From Euryarchaeota archaeon UBA86 (GTDB taxonomy: Archaea; Thermoplasmatota; Poseidoniia; Poseidoniales; Thalassarchaeaceae), in contig DAQX01000020.1 in NCBI GenBank assembly GCA_002503055.1, positions 1 to 15,919 of the forward strand: a DNA stretch of 15,919 nucleotides, written 5' to 3'. The translations under genes were made by a program, and so were the position numbers. Positions 7,465-14,911 of this stretch are shown in pieces. The notes beneath the pieces are model-generated. The model did not search any database, had not been told where the DNA came from, and saw nothing but the letters and a program-made list of their open reading frames with translations. Within the stretch, counting starts at the first letter, position 1. The number at the start of each line of letters is the position of its first letter.

Positions 7465-9711
7465 ATGCAGTCGCGTACACGCGGTGCCTTAGAGGCAGTA
7501 GCAATCAAGAATCTCAAAGAGCTTCTACGCAAGAGAGGAATCACAGCGGAGTCATTGTTCACTAAGTACGATATTGATGGTGACGGCTCCATTGATTCTT
7601 ACGAATTCAGGTCTGCTTTAGAGTCTATAACCGGCCAACAGGCTCCGGATGCTATCTTATCTGCAATATTTTCTGCAGTGGACGCTAATGCTGATGGCAA
7701 CCTGGATTTAGAAGAGATTCTGGTGCTTTTCGATGGAAGTCCGGCAGAGGCTGTTTCAGAAGGTTCATCAGTTGAGATTAGAGATCATCCGAATAGACAG
7801 TACAACGGGATTTATCAGGCCCAAGATACCAAGATAAACGGCCAGACTTGGTACGAGAATTCTTCCGGTGCAAGGCTATACTTCTACAACGCAAATAGTG
7901 GAGGAGCACCATCTTGGAGCCTGGACGATAGAGAGCAGAATGGAAGCAACGACTGGTACAGAGGTGGCTGGGTCCGCCCTAAATCGGACAATTCTCTACC
8001 CACTGGTACGCGAAGGTGGGTAGGCGTAGGCAAGATTACGATTACTCCATCAGCCCTCCAAGCAATTGACTCGGACCCAGAAATAACAACCTTGGATGGG
8101 TATTCTTCAGATAGTGATCGTAATTTTGTGTTTGCACCAGAGAAACTGACATGGACTGAGCACCACGAATATGCTAGGTCGAGCGGAGGCAATCTAGCTT
8201 CCATCACTAGTGCGGAGGACAACGAACAGGTCACTAGAATCGCCGGCGGGAATGCCGTATGGATAGGTGGAATCAGGACAGGTAGTGGAAACGGTCCTGG
8301 CGCGGACCACTGGCACTGGTCTGACGGTCGGCCCTGGACTTACACTAACTGGCATCCTGGCGAGCCTAACAACTCCGGAGGTGGCGAAAATAGAGTACAT
8401 CTCGGCTATCAGGCCCCTGGAACGTGGAACGATGCCGGCGATGGTTGGCGGGGAGCTGCAGTCTACGAGATGTCTACAACAACTCCATCTGGATCCATTG
8501 AGATTTTGGAAGCAGTACCGGGCAAACCCGTACGTTTCAGAATCAACAATCCTCCAAGTAGCATCGATGCTTGGGTTGGCATCTATCCAGCAGGTGCGGC
8601 CGACAATGATCATGGAGATCAACATCAGAGATGGCACTGGCTACGCGATATTGATGTGAACAACGCATCATTCCCTGCGCAATCAGCAGGTCGATGGGGC
8701 ATCCGCATCTTCTCCGATGGAGGATTCACCTTTCACCACAGTGAGGATTTCGAGATTGAAGATGGCGGTTCGAACGAATTCGACAATTTCTCTGAGAGTA
8801 TGCTCTCCAAGGTTGCCGCATTCGAGAAGGAAGTAATGGAGGGTAGAATCACAGTCGAAGAGGCTAGGGCAATCGCTGATGCAGAGGCAAAAACTCAGAT
8901 AGAAAATCTTCCATTCTTCCTAAGAACTCCCGCTGAGAAACTATGGAAGGCTAATGCTGACAAAATGCAGATCGAAGTGACCGCTAGATTGGCCGAGAGA
9001 ACTGCTGCTGCCGCAGCCGGAGCTGCGGTAGTAGGAACTGTTGCCGGTGCCGCCGCTGCGTCCAGAATGCAAGAAACTCCCGACCCCGAAGCCAGGGGGA
9101 ATGAATATTCCAGTCATGATGATTGGCATGAGGAGTATAGTGTCAAGGTACCGGATAGAGTGGAGGTCAATACGGAGGTAGAGATTCCAGAGTATGAAGA
9201 TCCCGATGAGTGGTATGAGAGTACTAAGGTCGATGTCGAATCTAGAGTATCGGTTCCAGAACGAGTCACTGTTGGAGGATCTAGACGCCGCTCGTCAGTT
9301 GCTACACCTCCAGTCAGCAGAGAATCCGTAGCCACTCCACAACCAACCTCTCAGGAAGTCACCGAATCATCCTCAGAACTTTCCAGCATGTCTTCTGTAG
9401 CTGCTGCTTTCTCCGAAGCTAGGATGCTCACCGATCAGAGAAATCTCGCTGACTCTCTCGAGGGCAAGACATTCCAGTTTGAGTTCAAACCTAATTCAGA
9501 CCCAGAGCGTACATTCGGCATAGGAATAGAAGATGCATACCGTGGAGGAATGACAGTAATCGGCGAAGTCACCGAGGTAGGCGAAGTCGAAGTCAGATTT
9601 GCGTCGGGAGCAGATAGCAGTTCAATGTCTAAGGGGCGAAGTACTACAATTAGTGCTAGCATCTCAGGTTGGAACGGAATTCGCAAGAGATTGATTGTAA
9701 ACGCTCAGTGA
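7465..9711 (+). CDS. Large EF-hand and C-type lectin domain protein without signal peptide
   Basis: A 748-residue mosaic with no cysteines. Two adjacent canonical EF-hand loops: D36-x-D38-x-D40-x-S42-x-D44-x2-E47 and D73-x-N75-x-D77-x-N79-x-D81-x2-E84. Next is a compact Trp/Tyr/Gly-rich domain (about 102-172). A C-type lectin fold (about 215-336) shows WIGGI (266-270), the mannose-type EPN triplet (300-302), E308 and WND (321-323), so both Ca2+ and sugar binding look intact, without the usual disulfides. A beta-sandwich follows (about 344-432, with AWVGIYPAG and WGIRIFSDGGF), then a charged helical segment (445-510), an Ala-rich helix (513-533), an acidic/Ser-Thr-rich low-complexity linker (540-650) and a small C-terminal beta domain (660-748). 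The N-terminus is basic and helical, not a signal peptide. Function unknown; Ca2+-dependent glycan binding is inferred. Its stop overlaps the convergent SDR-like gene by 7 bases. Confidence 0.85.
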   Translation: MQSRTRGALEAVAIKNLKELLRKRGITAESLFTKYDIDGDGSIDSYEFRSALESITGQQAPDAILSAIFSAVDANADGNLDLEEILVLFDGSPAEAVSEGSSVEIRDHPNRQYNGIYQAQDTKINGQTWYENSSGARLYFYNANSGGAPSWSLDDREQNGSNDWYRGGWVRPKSDNSLPTGTRRWVGVGKITITPSALQAIDSDPEITTLDGYSSDSDRNFVFAPEKLTWTEHHEYARSSGGNLASITSAEDNEQVTRIAGGNAVWIGGIRTGSGNGPGADHWHWSDGRPWTYTNWHPGEPNNSGGGENRVHLGYQAPGTWNDAGDGWRGAAVYEMSTTTPSGSIEILEAVPGKPVRFRINNPPSSIDAWVGIYPAGAADNDHGDQHQRWHWLRDIDVNNASFPAQSAGRWGIRIFSDGGFTFHHSEDFEIEDGGSNEFDNFSESMLSKVAAFEKEVMEGRITVEEARAIADAEAKTQIENLPFFLRTPAEKLWKANADKMQIEVTARLAERTAAAAAGAAVVGTVAGAAAASRMQETPDPEARGNEYSSHDDWHEEYSVKVPDRVEVNTEVEIPEYEDPDEWYESTKVDVESRVSVPERVTVGGSRRRSSVATPPVSRESVATPQPTSQEVTESSSELSSMSSVAAAFSEARMLTDQRNLADSLEGKTFQFEFKPNSDPERTFGIGIEDAYRGGMTVIGEVTEVGEVEVRFASGADSSSMSKGRSTTISASISGWNGIRKRLIVNAQ

Positions 9712-10550
9712 CCCGCGGCCTCGAAAGCCTCTTCTATCATCTCTTCAAGGCTGATTTCAGGCTTGAATCCAAATCTTTCCTGTAGGCCCCATCCGTCTAC
9801 CATTCCAAATACCTCCCCTGCATCACTTTGCCCGAACTCTGTATCGCAACCGGTCCGGGAGTTGTAAATCCCAGCCAATTCTTCCATACTAATTCCCTTG
9901 CCAGAGCCCACAGCGATGCTATCTCTAGTGGGGGGCGGGTTAGCAAGTACAGCATCGACCACTCTGACTAAATCTTGGACATGAACGAAGTCCTTGATGT
10001 CAGATCCACCTCCTGGGATGTTTATCCAACCAATTTGACACTCTTCTGCCCACTTATGCAGCAGTCCGTTACCCGGGGGGCCATCTAATGGCACACCTTG
10101 GACATTGGACGCTCTGACAATGCTAACCGGACGCTCCGCCTCAGCTCGCTCGAGAGCATTTTCTTCCATCCACAATTGACCTTCAGCAGCAGTATCGCGA
10201 GGAGCAAGAGTCGAATCATCGCCATAGTATGCTTCACCGGGTTCCCACTGGGGATGTACTCTGAGAGTCCCGACAATCACCAGATGCAGACTGCCATGCC
10301 TATCCACTGCATCCAGTATTGGCCTAGATGACTCACGCATCGAGATGTAAGCATCCCTGTCAGTTCTATCCACGCTAGCATCAACAGGCCTGGAGTTGAT
10401 GTGAATGAGGGCGCTACATGGAGTCAATAGAGCATCAAGGGACATCGGGTCGCCAAGAGCTTCCTCCGGAATAACGACCCCAGAGTCCCCTAACATCTCC
10501 ATCAGATATGGTGCGACGAACGTATCTGCGGAGGTGATTGCGACCTTCAT
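9705..10550 (-). CDS. Degenerate NAD-dependent epimerase/dehydratase-like (extended SDR) protein
   Basis: The 281-residue product follows the extended SDR pattern: MKVAITSADTFVAPYLMEML at the N-terminus where the Rossmann loop belongs, HLVIVGTLRV (89-98), PVSIVRASNVQGVPLDGP (141-158), KDFVHVQDLVRVVDAV (186-201) and IAVGSGKGISMEELA (212-226). The diagnostic residues are gone: the TGxxGxxG loop reads T-S-A-D-T-F-V-A with no glycine, and where YxxxK should be (PRDTAAEGQLWMEE, 117-130) Tyr is Ala121 and Lys is Gln125. NAD(P) binding and classical catalysis are therefore doubtful; a different ligand, a structural or a regulatory role is possible. It is the only minus-strand gene in the glycine cleavage locus. 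A TATA-like CTTATTTG about 28 bases before its ATG suggests a leaderless transcript. Confidence 0.82.
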   Translation of the reverse strand: MKVAITSADTFVAPYLMEMLGDSGVVIPEEALGDPMSLDALLTPCSALIHINSRPVDASVDRTDRDAYISMRESSRPILDAVDRHGSLHLVIVGTLRVHPQWEPGEAYYGDDSTLAPRDTAAEGQLWMEENALERAEAERPVSIVRASNVQGVPLDGPPGNGLLHKWAEECQIGWINIPGGGSDIKDFVHVQDLVRVVDAVLANPPPTRDSIAVGSGKGISMEELAGIYNSRTGCDTEFGQSDAGEVFGMVDGWGLQERFGFKPEISLEEMIEEAFEAAGH

Positions 10551-10574
10551 GCTACACTTACCAGTTCAAACGAG

Positions 10575-10582
10575 CAAATAAG
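10575..10582 (-). promoter_or_regulatory. TATA-like box for the SDR-like gene, overlapping the far gcvPA start
   Basis: On the minus strand CTTATTTG is centred about 28 bases from the ATG at 10550, which would make the message leaderless. The same bases cover the GTG at 10582 that begins the longest gcvPA frame, so that GTG is an unlikely translation start. As CAAATAAG on the plus strand it might also serve gcvPA. Confidence 0.4.
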
Positions 10583-10671
10583 TGTATGTTGCTCTCTGTG
10601 AAAACTCATGCAACGAACATTCAAGGGCGTCGCAATTCTGCTTGGGCCGTCAAGAGGCGGGGTGTGAGGAC

Positions 10672-12039
10672 TTGGACCAACTACCGAATTTGGGCCGCGA
10701 GCAAGAGATGCTCGAGTCAATGGGCCTACAATCCATGGATGATTTGTTTTCTGACATACCCGAAGAGGTACGCAGAACCGACCCTTTACCACTACGAGGT
10801 CCACAGTCCGAAGAGGAGATCTGGGCCGATGCTCAGCACTTACTCGGAGCCAATGTGGACTTAGATTCCCGCCCATCTTTCCTTGCCGCTGGATTAGCAC
10901 GAAACTTCGTCCCCACCATGGTCCCAATGCTAGCAACCCGGGGGGAGTTCCTCACATCCTACACTCCATATCAGCCTGAAGTCAGTCAAGGAATGCTGCA
11001 AGCGATGTGGGAGTTCCAGACAATGGTCTCGGAACTGGTGGGCTTACCCGTGTCAAATGTCTCGATGTATGATGCTAGTACTGCGGCAGCAGAGGCCATT
11101 ACATGCGCTGTTAGAGTGAAGGGACGCAAGGCTACTCAGAAAGGAGTAGTTTATGTGTCTCAGTTTGTACCTCCTCACAGGCTCTCTGTCATAGAGAATT
11201 ACTCACAGGGCGGAAGTATCGAACTACGAACTTTGGAGCACGGAGAAGATGGCAGAATCAACCTCGAAGCAGCAGCCGCCGCGGCCGGAGCGTGCGCTGT
11301 CTATGTGGAGCAGCCAAACGCATTCGGTAATCTGGATGAGGGCGTAATGAAACTCAAAGAAATCATCGGAGAGAACACAGCGCTGATTGTCGGCGTAGAT
11401 GCTGTATCGCTGGGCATTGTTGAGGCGCCCGGGAATTACGGCGCTGATATTGTCGTCGGCGAAGGACAACCATTCGGGATAGGCCCTACCGCCGGAGGTC
11501 CAATCTATGGCCTATTTGCGTGCCAGAAAGATTACCTGAGATTGATGCCCGGGAGAATTGTTGGAAAGACAATCGATGAGGATGGCAAGGATGCTTTCAC
11601 TCTGACACTTTCTACTCGCGAGCAACACATCCGCCGTCACCGTGCAACCTCAAACATCTGTTCCAATGAGACTCTGATTGCACTCATGGGTGCTATGCAC
11701 ATGTCTCTACTAGGTCCAGAAGGGTTGGAGAGGCTAGCGCTCCGTGTCGCTGCTGCAACTGAAACAACAAAACAAGCAGTCTGTGCAATTCCGGGAGTAG
11801 AATTGGTCAATCCCGATACTCCGAACTTCAGAGAGTTCACAGTCAAACTACCCAGAGACGCGGGCGAAGCTATTGCTCACATGGATGAGGAGGGAGTACT
11901 AGGCGGCCTTGACCTTGGAGAATGGTGGGATTCGATGTCAAAATGTCTACTGATTGGCTGCGACGAGAGAACAAGCCAATCTGACATCGATGCTCTGACT
12001 TCGGCATTATCATCTTGGATTGAGGAGATGAGTCCTTGA
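10672..12039 (+). CDS. gcvPA: Glycine dehydrogenase (decarboxylating) subunit 1 (P protein, alpha half)
   Basis: This is the N-terminal half of split P protein, which with GcvPB forms the PLP enzyme that decarboxylates glycine and loads the aminomethyl group on lipoyl-GcvH. From LPNLGREQEMLE and DDLFSDIPEEVR onward it follows the GcvPA family, with SYTPYQPEVSQGMLQAMWEF, SMYDASTAAAEA, GEGQPFGIGPTAGGP and REQHIRRHRATSNICSNE. The frame is open from a GTG at 10582 (485 residues), but the first 30 residues have four cysteines and no family likeness. I prefer the TTG at 10672 (455 residues): it has GGGGTG at 10659-10664, 7 bases away, and it begins exactly where homology begins. The stop overlaps gcvPB, which implies translational coupling. 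Confidence 0.92.
   Translation: MDQLPNLGREQEMLESMGLQSMDDLFSDIPEEVRRTDPLPLRGPQSEEEIWADAQHLLGANVDLDSRPSFLAAGLARNFVPTMVPMLATRGEFLTSYTPYQPEVSQGMLQAMWEFQTMVSELVGLPVSNVSMYDASTAAAEAITCAVRVKGRKATQKGVVYVSQFVPPHRLSVIENYSQGGSIELRTLEHGEDGRINLEAAAAAAGACAVYVEQPNAFGNLDEGVMKLKEIIGENTALIVGVDAVSLGIVEAPGNYGADIVVGEGQPFGIGPTAGGPIYGLFACQKDYLRLMPGRIVGKTIDEDGKDAFTLTLSTREQHIRRHRATSNICSNETLIALMGAMHMSLLGPEGLERLALRVAAATETTKQAVCAIPGVELVNPDTPNFREFTVKLPRDAGEAIAHMDEEGVLGGLDLGEWWDSMSKCLLIGCDERTSQSDIDALTSALSSWIEEMSP
12022..12027 (+). promoter_or_regulatory. Shine-Dalgarno site for gcvPB
   Basis: GAGGAG lies inside the end of gcvPA, 8 bases before the TTG start of gcvPB. It supports the unusual TTG as the true start. Confidence 0.65.
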
Positions 12040-13532
12040 GTGATATCTTCGAATTTAATGGGGCCGCCGGCTCAGGGTGGTCTCAGCCAGAGCCCATGAT
12101 GGAAGAAGCAGCAGATACAGTACCTCCATCTTTGAGACGATCAAGCCTCCCGGGGTGGCCAAGAGCTAGTGAGCCAGAATTGGTCAGACACTATACTTGG
12201 CTCTCGCAGAGGAATTTCGGAATTGATACTGGATTCTATCCCTTGGGTTCATGCACGATGAAGCACAATCCTAGAATCAATGAGAGAATAGTCCAACTCC
12301 CTGGAATCGATAGAATTCACCCTCTGCAGCCTGAACATCAGATACAGGGCCTGCTGGCTATCTTCTATGAGATGCAGGAAATGCTTGAGATCTGTGCTGG
12401 AATGGATCAAGTTACTCTACAACCAGTAGCGGGCGCCCAAGGTGAATTCACAGCGATTCGTTGCATTCAGGAGTATCATCGTAGCAATGGAGAAAATCAT
12501 CGAGACAAAGTCATAGTTCCAGATTCGGCCCATGGCACCAATCCGGCTTCTGCTGCGATGTGCGGCTACGATATCATTGAGATTCCAAGCGCAGAAGACG
12601 GCCGCATAGACCTAGATGCTCTCAGGGCAGCAGTTGGTGAAGATACTGCTGCGATGATGATTACCAATCCTAGCACCCTTGGTATCTTCGAGCCCGAAAT
12701 TGCTGAGGCCGCAGAAATTGTTCATACGGCTGGAGGCCAGATGTACTATGACGGAGCAAACTTCAATGCGATTCTGGGCAAGACCGATCCAGGAAGGATG
12801 GGATTCGATGCTGTTCATTACAATCTACACAAGACATTCAGCCAGCCACACGGAGGAGGAGGCCCCGGAAGCGGCCCAATTGGGGTTAAATCACATCTAG
12901 CCGAATTCTTACCTTCCCCGTTGGTAGACCGCCAAGAAGTCGAAGATGGAGGGGCTACCGGTGATGGCTACAGGTATTTCTGGAAAACTCCTGAGAATAC
13001 CATAGGTAAAGTCCAGCAGTGGCATGGTAACGCTGGAGCAGTCGTCCGCGCATGGGCATTCTACCGTCGCTATGGCCGCGAGTTGGAGTTGATGAGCGAA
13101 CATGCGGTTCTGAATGCTAATTATCTGCGCCATCAAATCATGAATCCAGACTCTGAAACTCTGGCCGGCATCGAAGTGATGCCAGTGGACGGGGCGCCTA
13201 CGGATGTTGTGAAGCACGAGTTCACACTCTCTATGCAACCTCTCAAGGAAAGCACCGGAGTAACCGGAAAAGATGTAGCAAAGAGACTGCTTGATTACGG
13301 GTACATGTCACCAACCCTCTACTTCCCGATGATTGTCCCGGAATGTCTGATGATAGAGCCAACAGAAACCGAGAGCCGCGAGGTACTAGACAAGTTCGCG
13401 GATGACTTCCTAGCCATACTCGCAGAAGATCCTGAATTGGTTTCTACTGCCCCTCACAGTACTGATGTCAGAAGAGTGGATGAGGTCTGGGCAGCACGCA
13501 ACCTCATTCTAAGACACCCTGGCTCCGAGTAG
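12036..13532 (+). CDS. gcvPB: Glycine dehydrogenase (decarboxylating) subunit 2 (P protein, PLP-binding half)
   Basis: The 498-residue product is the PLP-carrying half of the split P protein. HYNLHKTFSQPHGGGGPGSG (261-280) contains the PLP-binding lysine, K266, and the glycine-rich phosphate loop. Other family blocks are FYPLGSCTMKHNPRINE (67-83), LQPVAGAQGEF (128-138), VPDSAHGTNPASAAM (161-175) and TNPSTLGIFEP (210-220). Length is normal for the family. The start is TTG, sharing TTGA with the gcvPA stop, so the two halves are almost certainly made together at equal amounts, as a heterotetramer needs. The GcvH lipoyl carrier and the dihydrolipoamide dehydrogenase must be encoded elsewhere. 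Confidence 0.96.
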   Translation: MSDIFEFNGAAGSGWSQPEPMMEEAADTVPPSLRRSSLPGWPRASEPELVRHYTWLSQRNFGIDTGFYPLGSCTMKHNPRINERIVQLPGIDRIHPLQPEHQIQGLLAIFYEMQEMLEICAGMDQVTLQPVAGAQGEFTAIRCIQEYHRSNGENHRDKVIVPDSAHGTNPASAAMCGYDIIEIPSAEDGRIDLDALRAAVGEDTAAMMITNPSTLGIFEPEIAEAAEIVHTAGGQMYYDGANFNAILGKTDPGRMGFDAVHYNLHKTFSQPHGGGGPGSGPIGVKSHLAEFLPSPLVDRQEVEDGGATGDGYRYFWKTPENTIGKVQQWHGNAGAVVRAWAFYRRYGRELELMSEHAVLNANYLRHQIMNPDSETLAGIEVMPVDGAPTDVVKHEFTLSMQPLKESTGVTGKDVAKRLLDYGYMSPTLYFPMIVPECLMIEPTETESREVLDKFADDFLAILAEDPELVSTAPHSTDVRRVDEVWAARNLILRHPGSE

Positions 13533-13567
13533 CGAAGAAACAAGACCACAAAGCCCTCCCGCAGGTC

Positions 13568-14386
13568 ATGCAAGCGAGTCAAGACCACCTCTGGCTTTCT
13601 GGGAAGGCAGAATGGAAAGGGAGAGCAAAGCAATCTTCGGAAGGCACTTCTGGCCTTCCTGAGTCCTGGCACACTCCCTCGGAAAAGTCGTCTACAGGAT
13701 GGTTAAGACAGACACTCAGGCCAGTCGGGATAAAAATTCTGTTTCCATTGGCATGGTCCCCATTCTTTCTCCTGATTACCGCTGTGCCATTAGCTCTCCC
13801 GAATAGGACTCCTATTGATGACCAGATTGCTGCTGCTAGTTTCTTCGCAATTTCTTGGCTACTGATCTTAATTCCACTATACTTGATTCGATACTCTCAA
13901 CCTACCGATGTTGTATCTATACACACTCTTCCTTTTGACTGGATAACTTTCGCACTTGCTAGCACTGTATTCGGCCTACATTTGTCGATTCATCCAGCCT
14001 TTGGGTGGCTTTCTTATGCACTCTTCTGGCTTGCTTGGTTCCGCTCTTATACAATGATTAGGGATGTAGTAACCAGTCCTGCCGGTAGGTGGCTACTCCC
14101 TGTCGATTCATCCGATTGGAAATCCTCAGAACACATTCGTGAAGGTTGGCATATCAAATCTGAATTCTGGACTAGTGGCCCGATAGCAGTACTCAATATC
14201 GATTCGGGACAAATCACACTTACAGGAGTCAGCAGAGGAAATGATCGATTCATCTCTATTTCTCTCATTGGGGCTTCGGGCTTTGTACACGATCCCTTTG
14301 CAGACCCTTCATCACGAGCTAAATTGTCCGAACCACAAGTGATGTCCCCGGGTCTTGATTGGCCTTCTAGGCTACTACCTGCGTAA
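13568..14386 (+). CDS. Hypothetical four-helix membrane protein
   Basis: A 272-residue protein of no recognised family. A polar, Ser/Trp/Lys-containing N-terminal tail of about 50 residues is followed by four predicted transmembrane helices at about 55-77, 88-107, 121-138 and 143-160, then a soluble C-terminal domain of about 110 residues that alternates hydrophobic and polar residues like a beta fold (IAVLNIDSGQITLTGVSRG). Arrangement resembles small membrane proteins with a PH-like or other beta domain after the helices, but that is only a guess. The ATG at 13568 is the only ATG before the helices; it lacks a Shine-Dalgarno. It starts 35 bases after gcvPB and ends 47 bases before purE, so it may be part of a longer transcript. 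Confidence 0.72.
   Translation: MQASQDHLWLSGKAEWKGRAKQSSEGTSGLPESWHTPSEKSSTGWLRQTLRPVGIKILFPLAWSPFFLLITAVPLALPNRTPIDDQIAAASFFAISWLLILIPLYLIRYSQPTDVVSIHTLPFDWITFALASTVFGLHLSIHPAFGWLSYALFWLAWFRSYTMIRDVVTSPAGRWLLPVDSSDWKSSEHIREGWHIKSEFWTSGPIAVLNIDSGQITLTGVSRGNDRFISISLIGASGFVHDPFADPSSRAKLSEPQVMSPGLDWPSRLLPA
13639..13659. repeat. Perfect 7-base inverted repeat (potential hairpin) in the 5' coding part of the membrane protein gene
   Basis: GGAAGGC (13639-13645) and GCCTTCC (13653-13659) pair perfectly around a 7-base loop. It is GC-rich and has no T-run after it, so it is not a convincing terminator. It could form an RNA hairpin near the start of the message. Confidence 0.5.
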
Positions 14387-14433
14387 GAAAATCAGGACGG
14401 CAGGCATTTGTACCGACTACCGCCCGCTGAGTC

Positions 14434-14907
14434 ATGGACATCTGCATTCTTCTGGGTTCCAAGTCCGACCTGCCAATAGCCAACAAGTGTACAGCCGTGC
14501 TTACGGAATTCGGCGTATCTCATGAGGTCAGAGTTGCTTCTGCTCACAGGGCTCCTAAGTACCTAGAGGGAGTAGTTTCAGCAGCCATCGAGGATGGATG
14601 CCAAGCCTTCATCTGCATGGCAGGAATGGCCGCCGCTCTTCCTGGAGTGGTCGCTGCCATGACCACTTTACCAGTAATCGGGGTACCAGTTGGAGGAAAG
14701 GTCCAGTACGACAGCCTACTATCGATTGTCCAGATGCCTCCTGGAATGCCGGTAGCTACTGTTGGCGTAGATAGGGGCGACAATGCTGCAGTCCTAGCAG
14801 TACAGATTCTCTCTCTTTCTGACTCAGACTTAGCTTCTGCATATTCGGATTGGCGCGTTGCACGAACCAATCAGGTAATCGCCGATGATGAGTCACTAAG
14901 GGAGTGA
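14434..14907 (+). CDS. purE: N5-carboxyaminoimidazole ribonucleotide mutase / AIR carboxylase PurE
   Basis: PurE makes CAIR in the sixth step of purine synthesis. The 157-residue product has the nucleotide-binding start ILLGSKSDLPIA (5-16), the SAHR motif (36-39) with catalytic His38, AGMAAALPGVVAA (63-75), LPVIGVPV (79-86), DSLLSIVQMPPGMPVATV (93-110) and NAAVLAVQIL. SAHR and the DSLLSIVQMP block place it with class I (N5-CAIR mutase) rather than with class II SAHK enzymes. A second conserved His of the bacterial AAHLPG motif is Ala68 here. No purK was seen in the window. The gene is 4 bases from guaAb, forming a purine pair. Confidence 0.94.
   Translation: MDICILLGSKSDLPIANKCTAVLTEFGVSHEVRVASAHRAPKYLEGVVSAAIEDGCQAFICMAGMAAALPGVVAAMTTLPVIGVPVGGKVQYDSLLSIVQMPPGMPVATVGVDRGDNAAVLAVQILSLSDSDLASAYSDWRVARTNQVIADDESLRE
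14900..14904 (+). promoter_or_regulatory. Shine-Dalgarno site for guaAb
   Basis: GGGAG at the very end of purE, 7 bases before the GTG at 14912, supports that GTG as start and suggests coupled translation with purE. Confidence 0.55.
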
Positions 14908-14911
14908 ATCC

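Noticed and set aside
8194..8659. Overlapping open frames on both strands inside the lectin gene (up to 147 codons)
   Set aside because: They lie wholly within a frame with clear EF-hand and lectin motifs, and their translations show no domain-like pattern.
8796..8890. SHOCT-like short helical domain in the lectin protein
   Set aside because: The E-G-R-I-T-x-E-E-A pattern is suggestive but too short to call without a profile search.
8995..9065. Ala-rich segment of the lectin protein as a membrane anchor
   Set aside because: Made largely of Ala and Gly with few bulky hydrophobic residues; a weak anchor at best, so not called.
10547..10936. 129-codon minus-strand frame extending over the gcvPA start
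   Set aside because: It is antisense to gcvPA family blocks and would read through the promoter-like box of the SDR-like gene.
13639..13659. Hairpin as transcription terminator of the gcvP operon
   Set aside because: No T-run follows and it lies inside the next open frame; archaeal termination usually relies on oligo-T.
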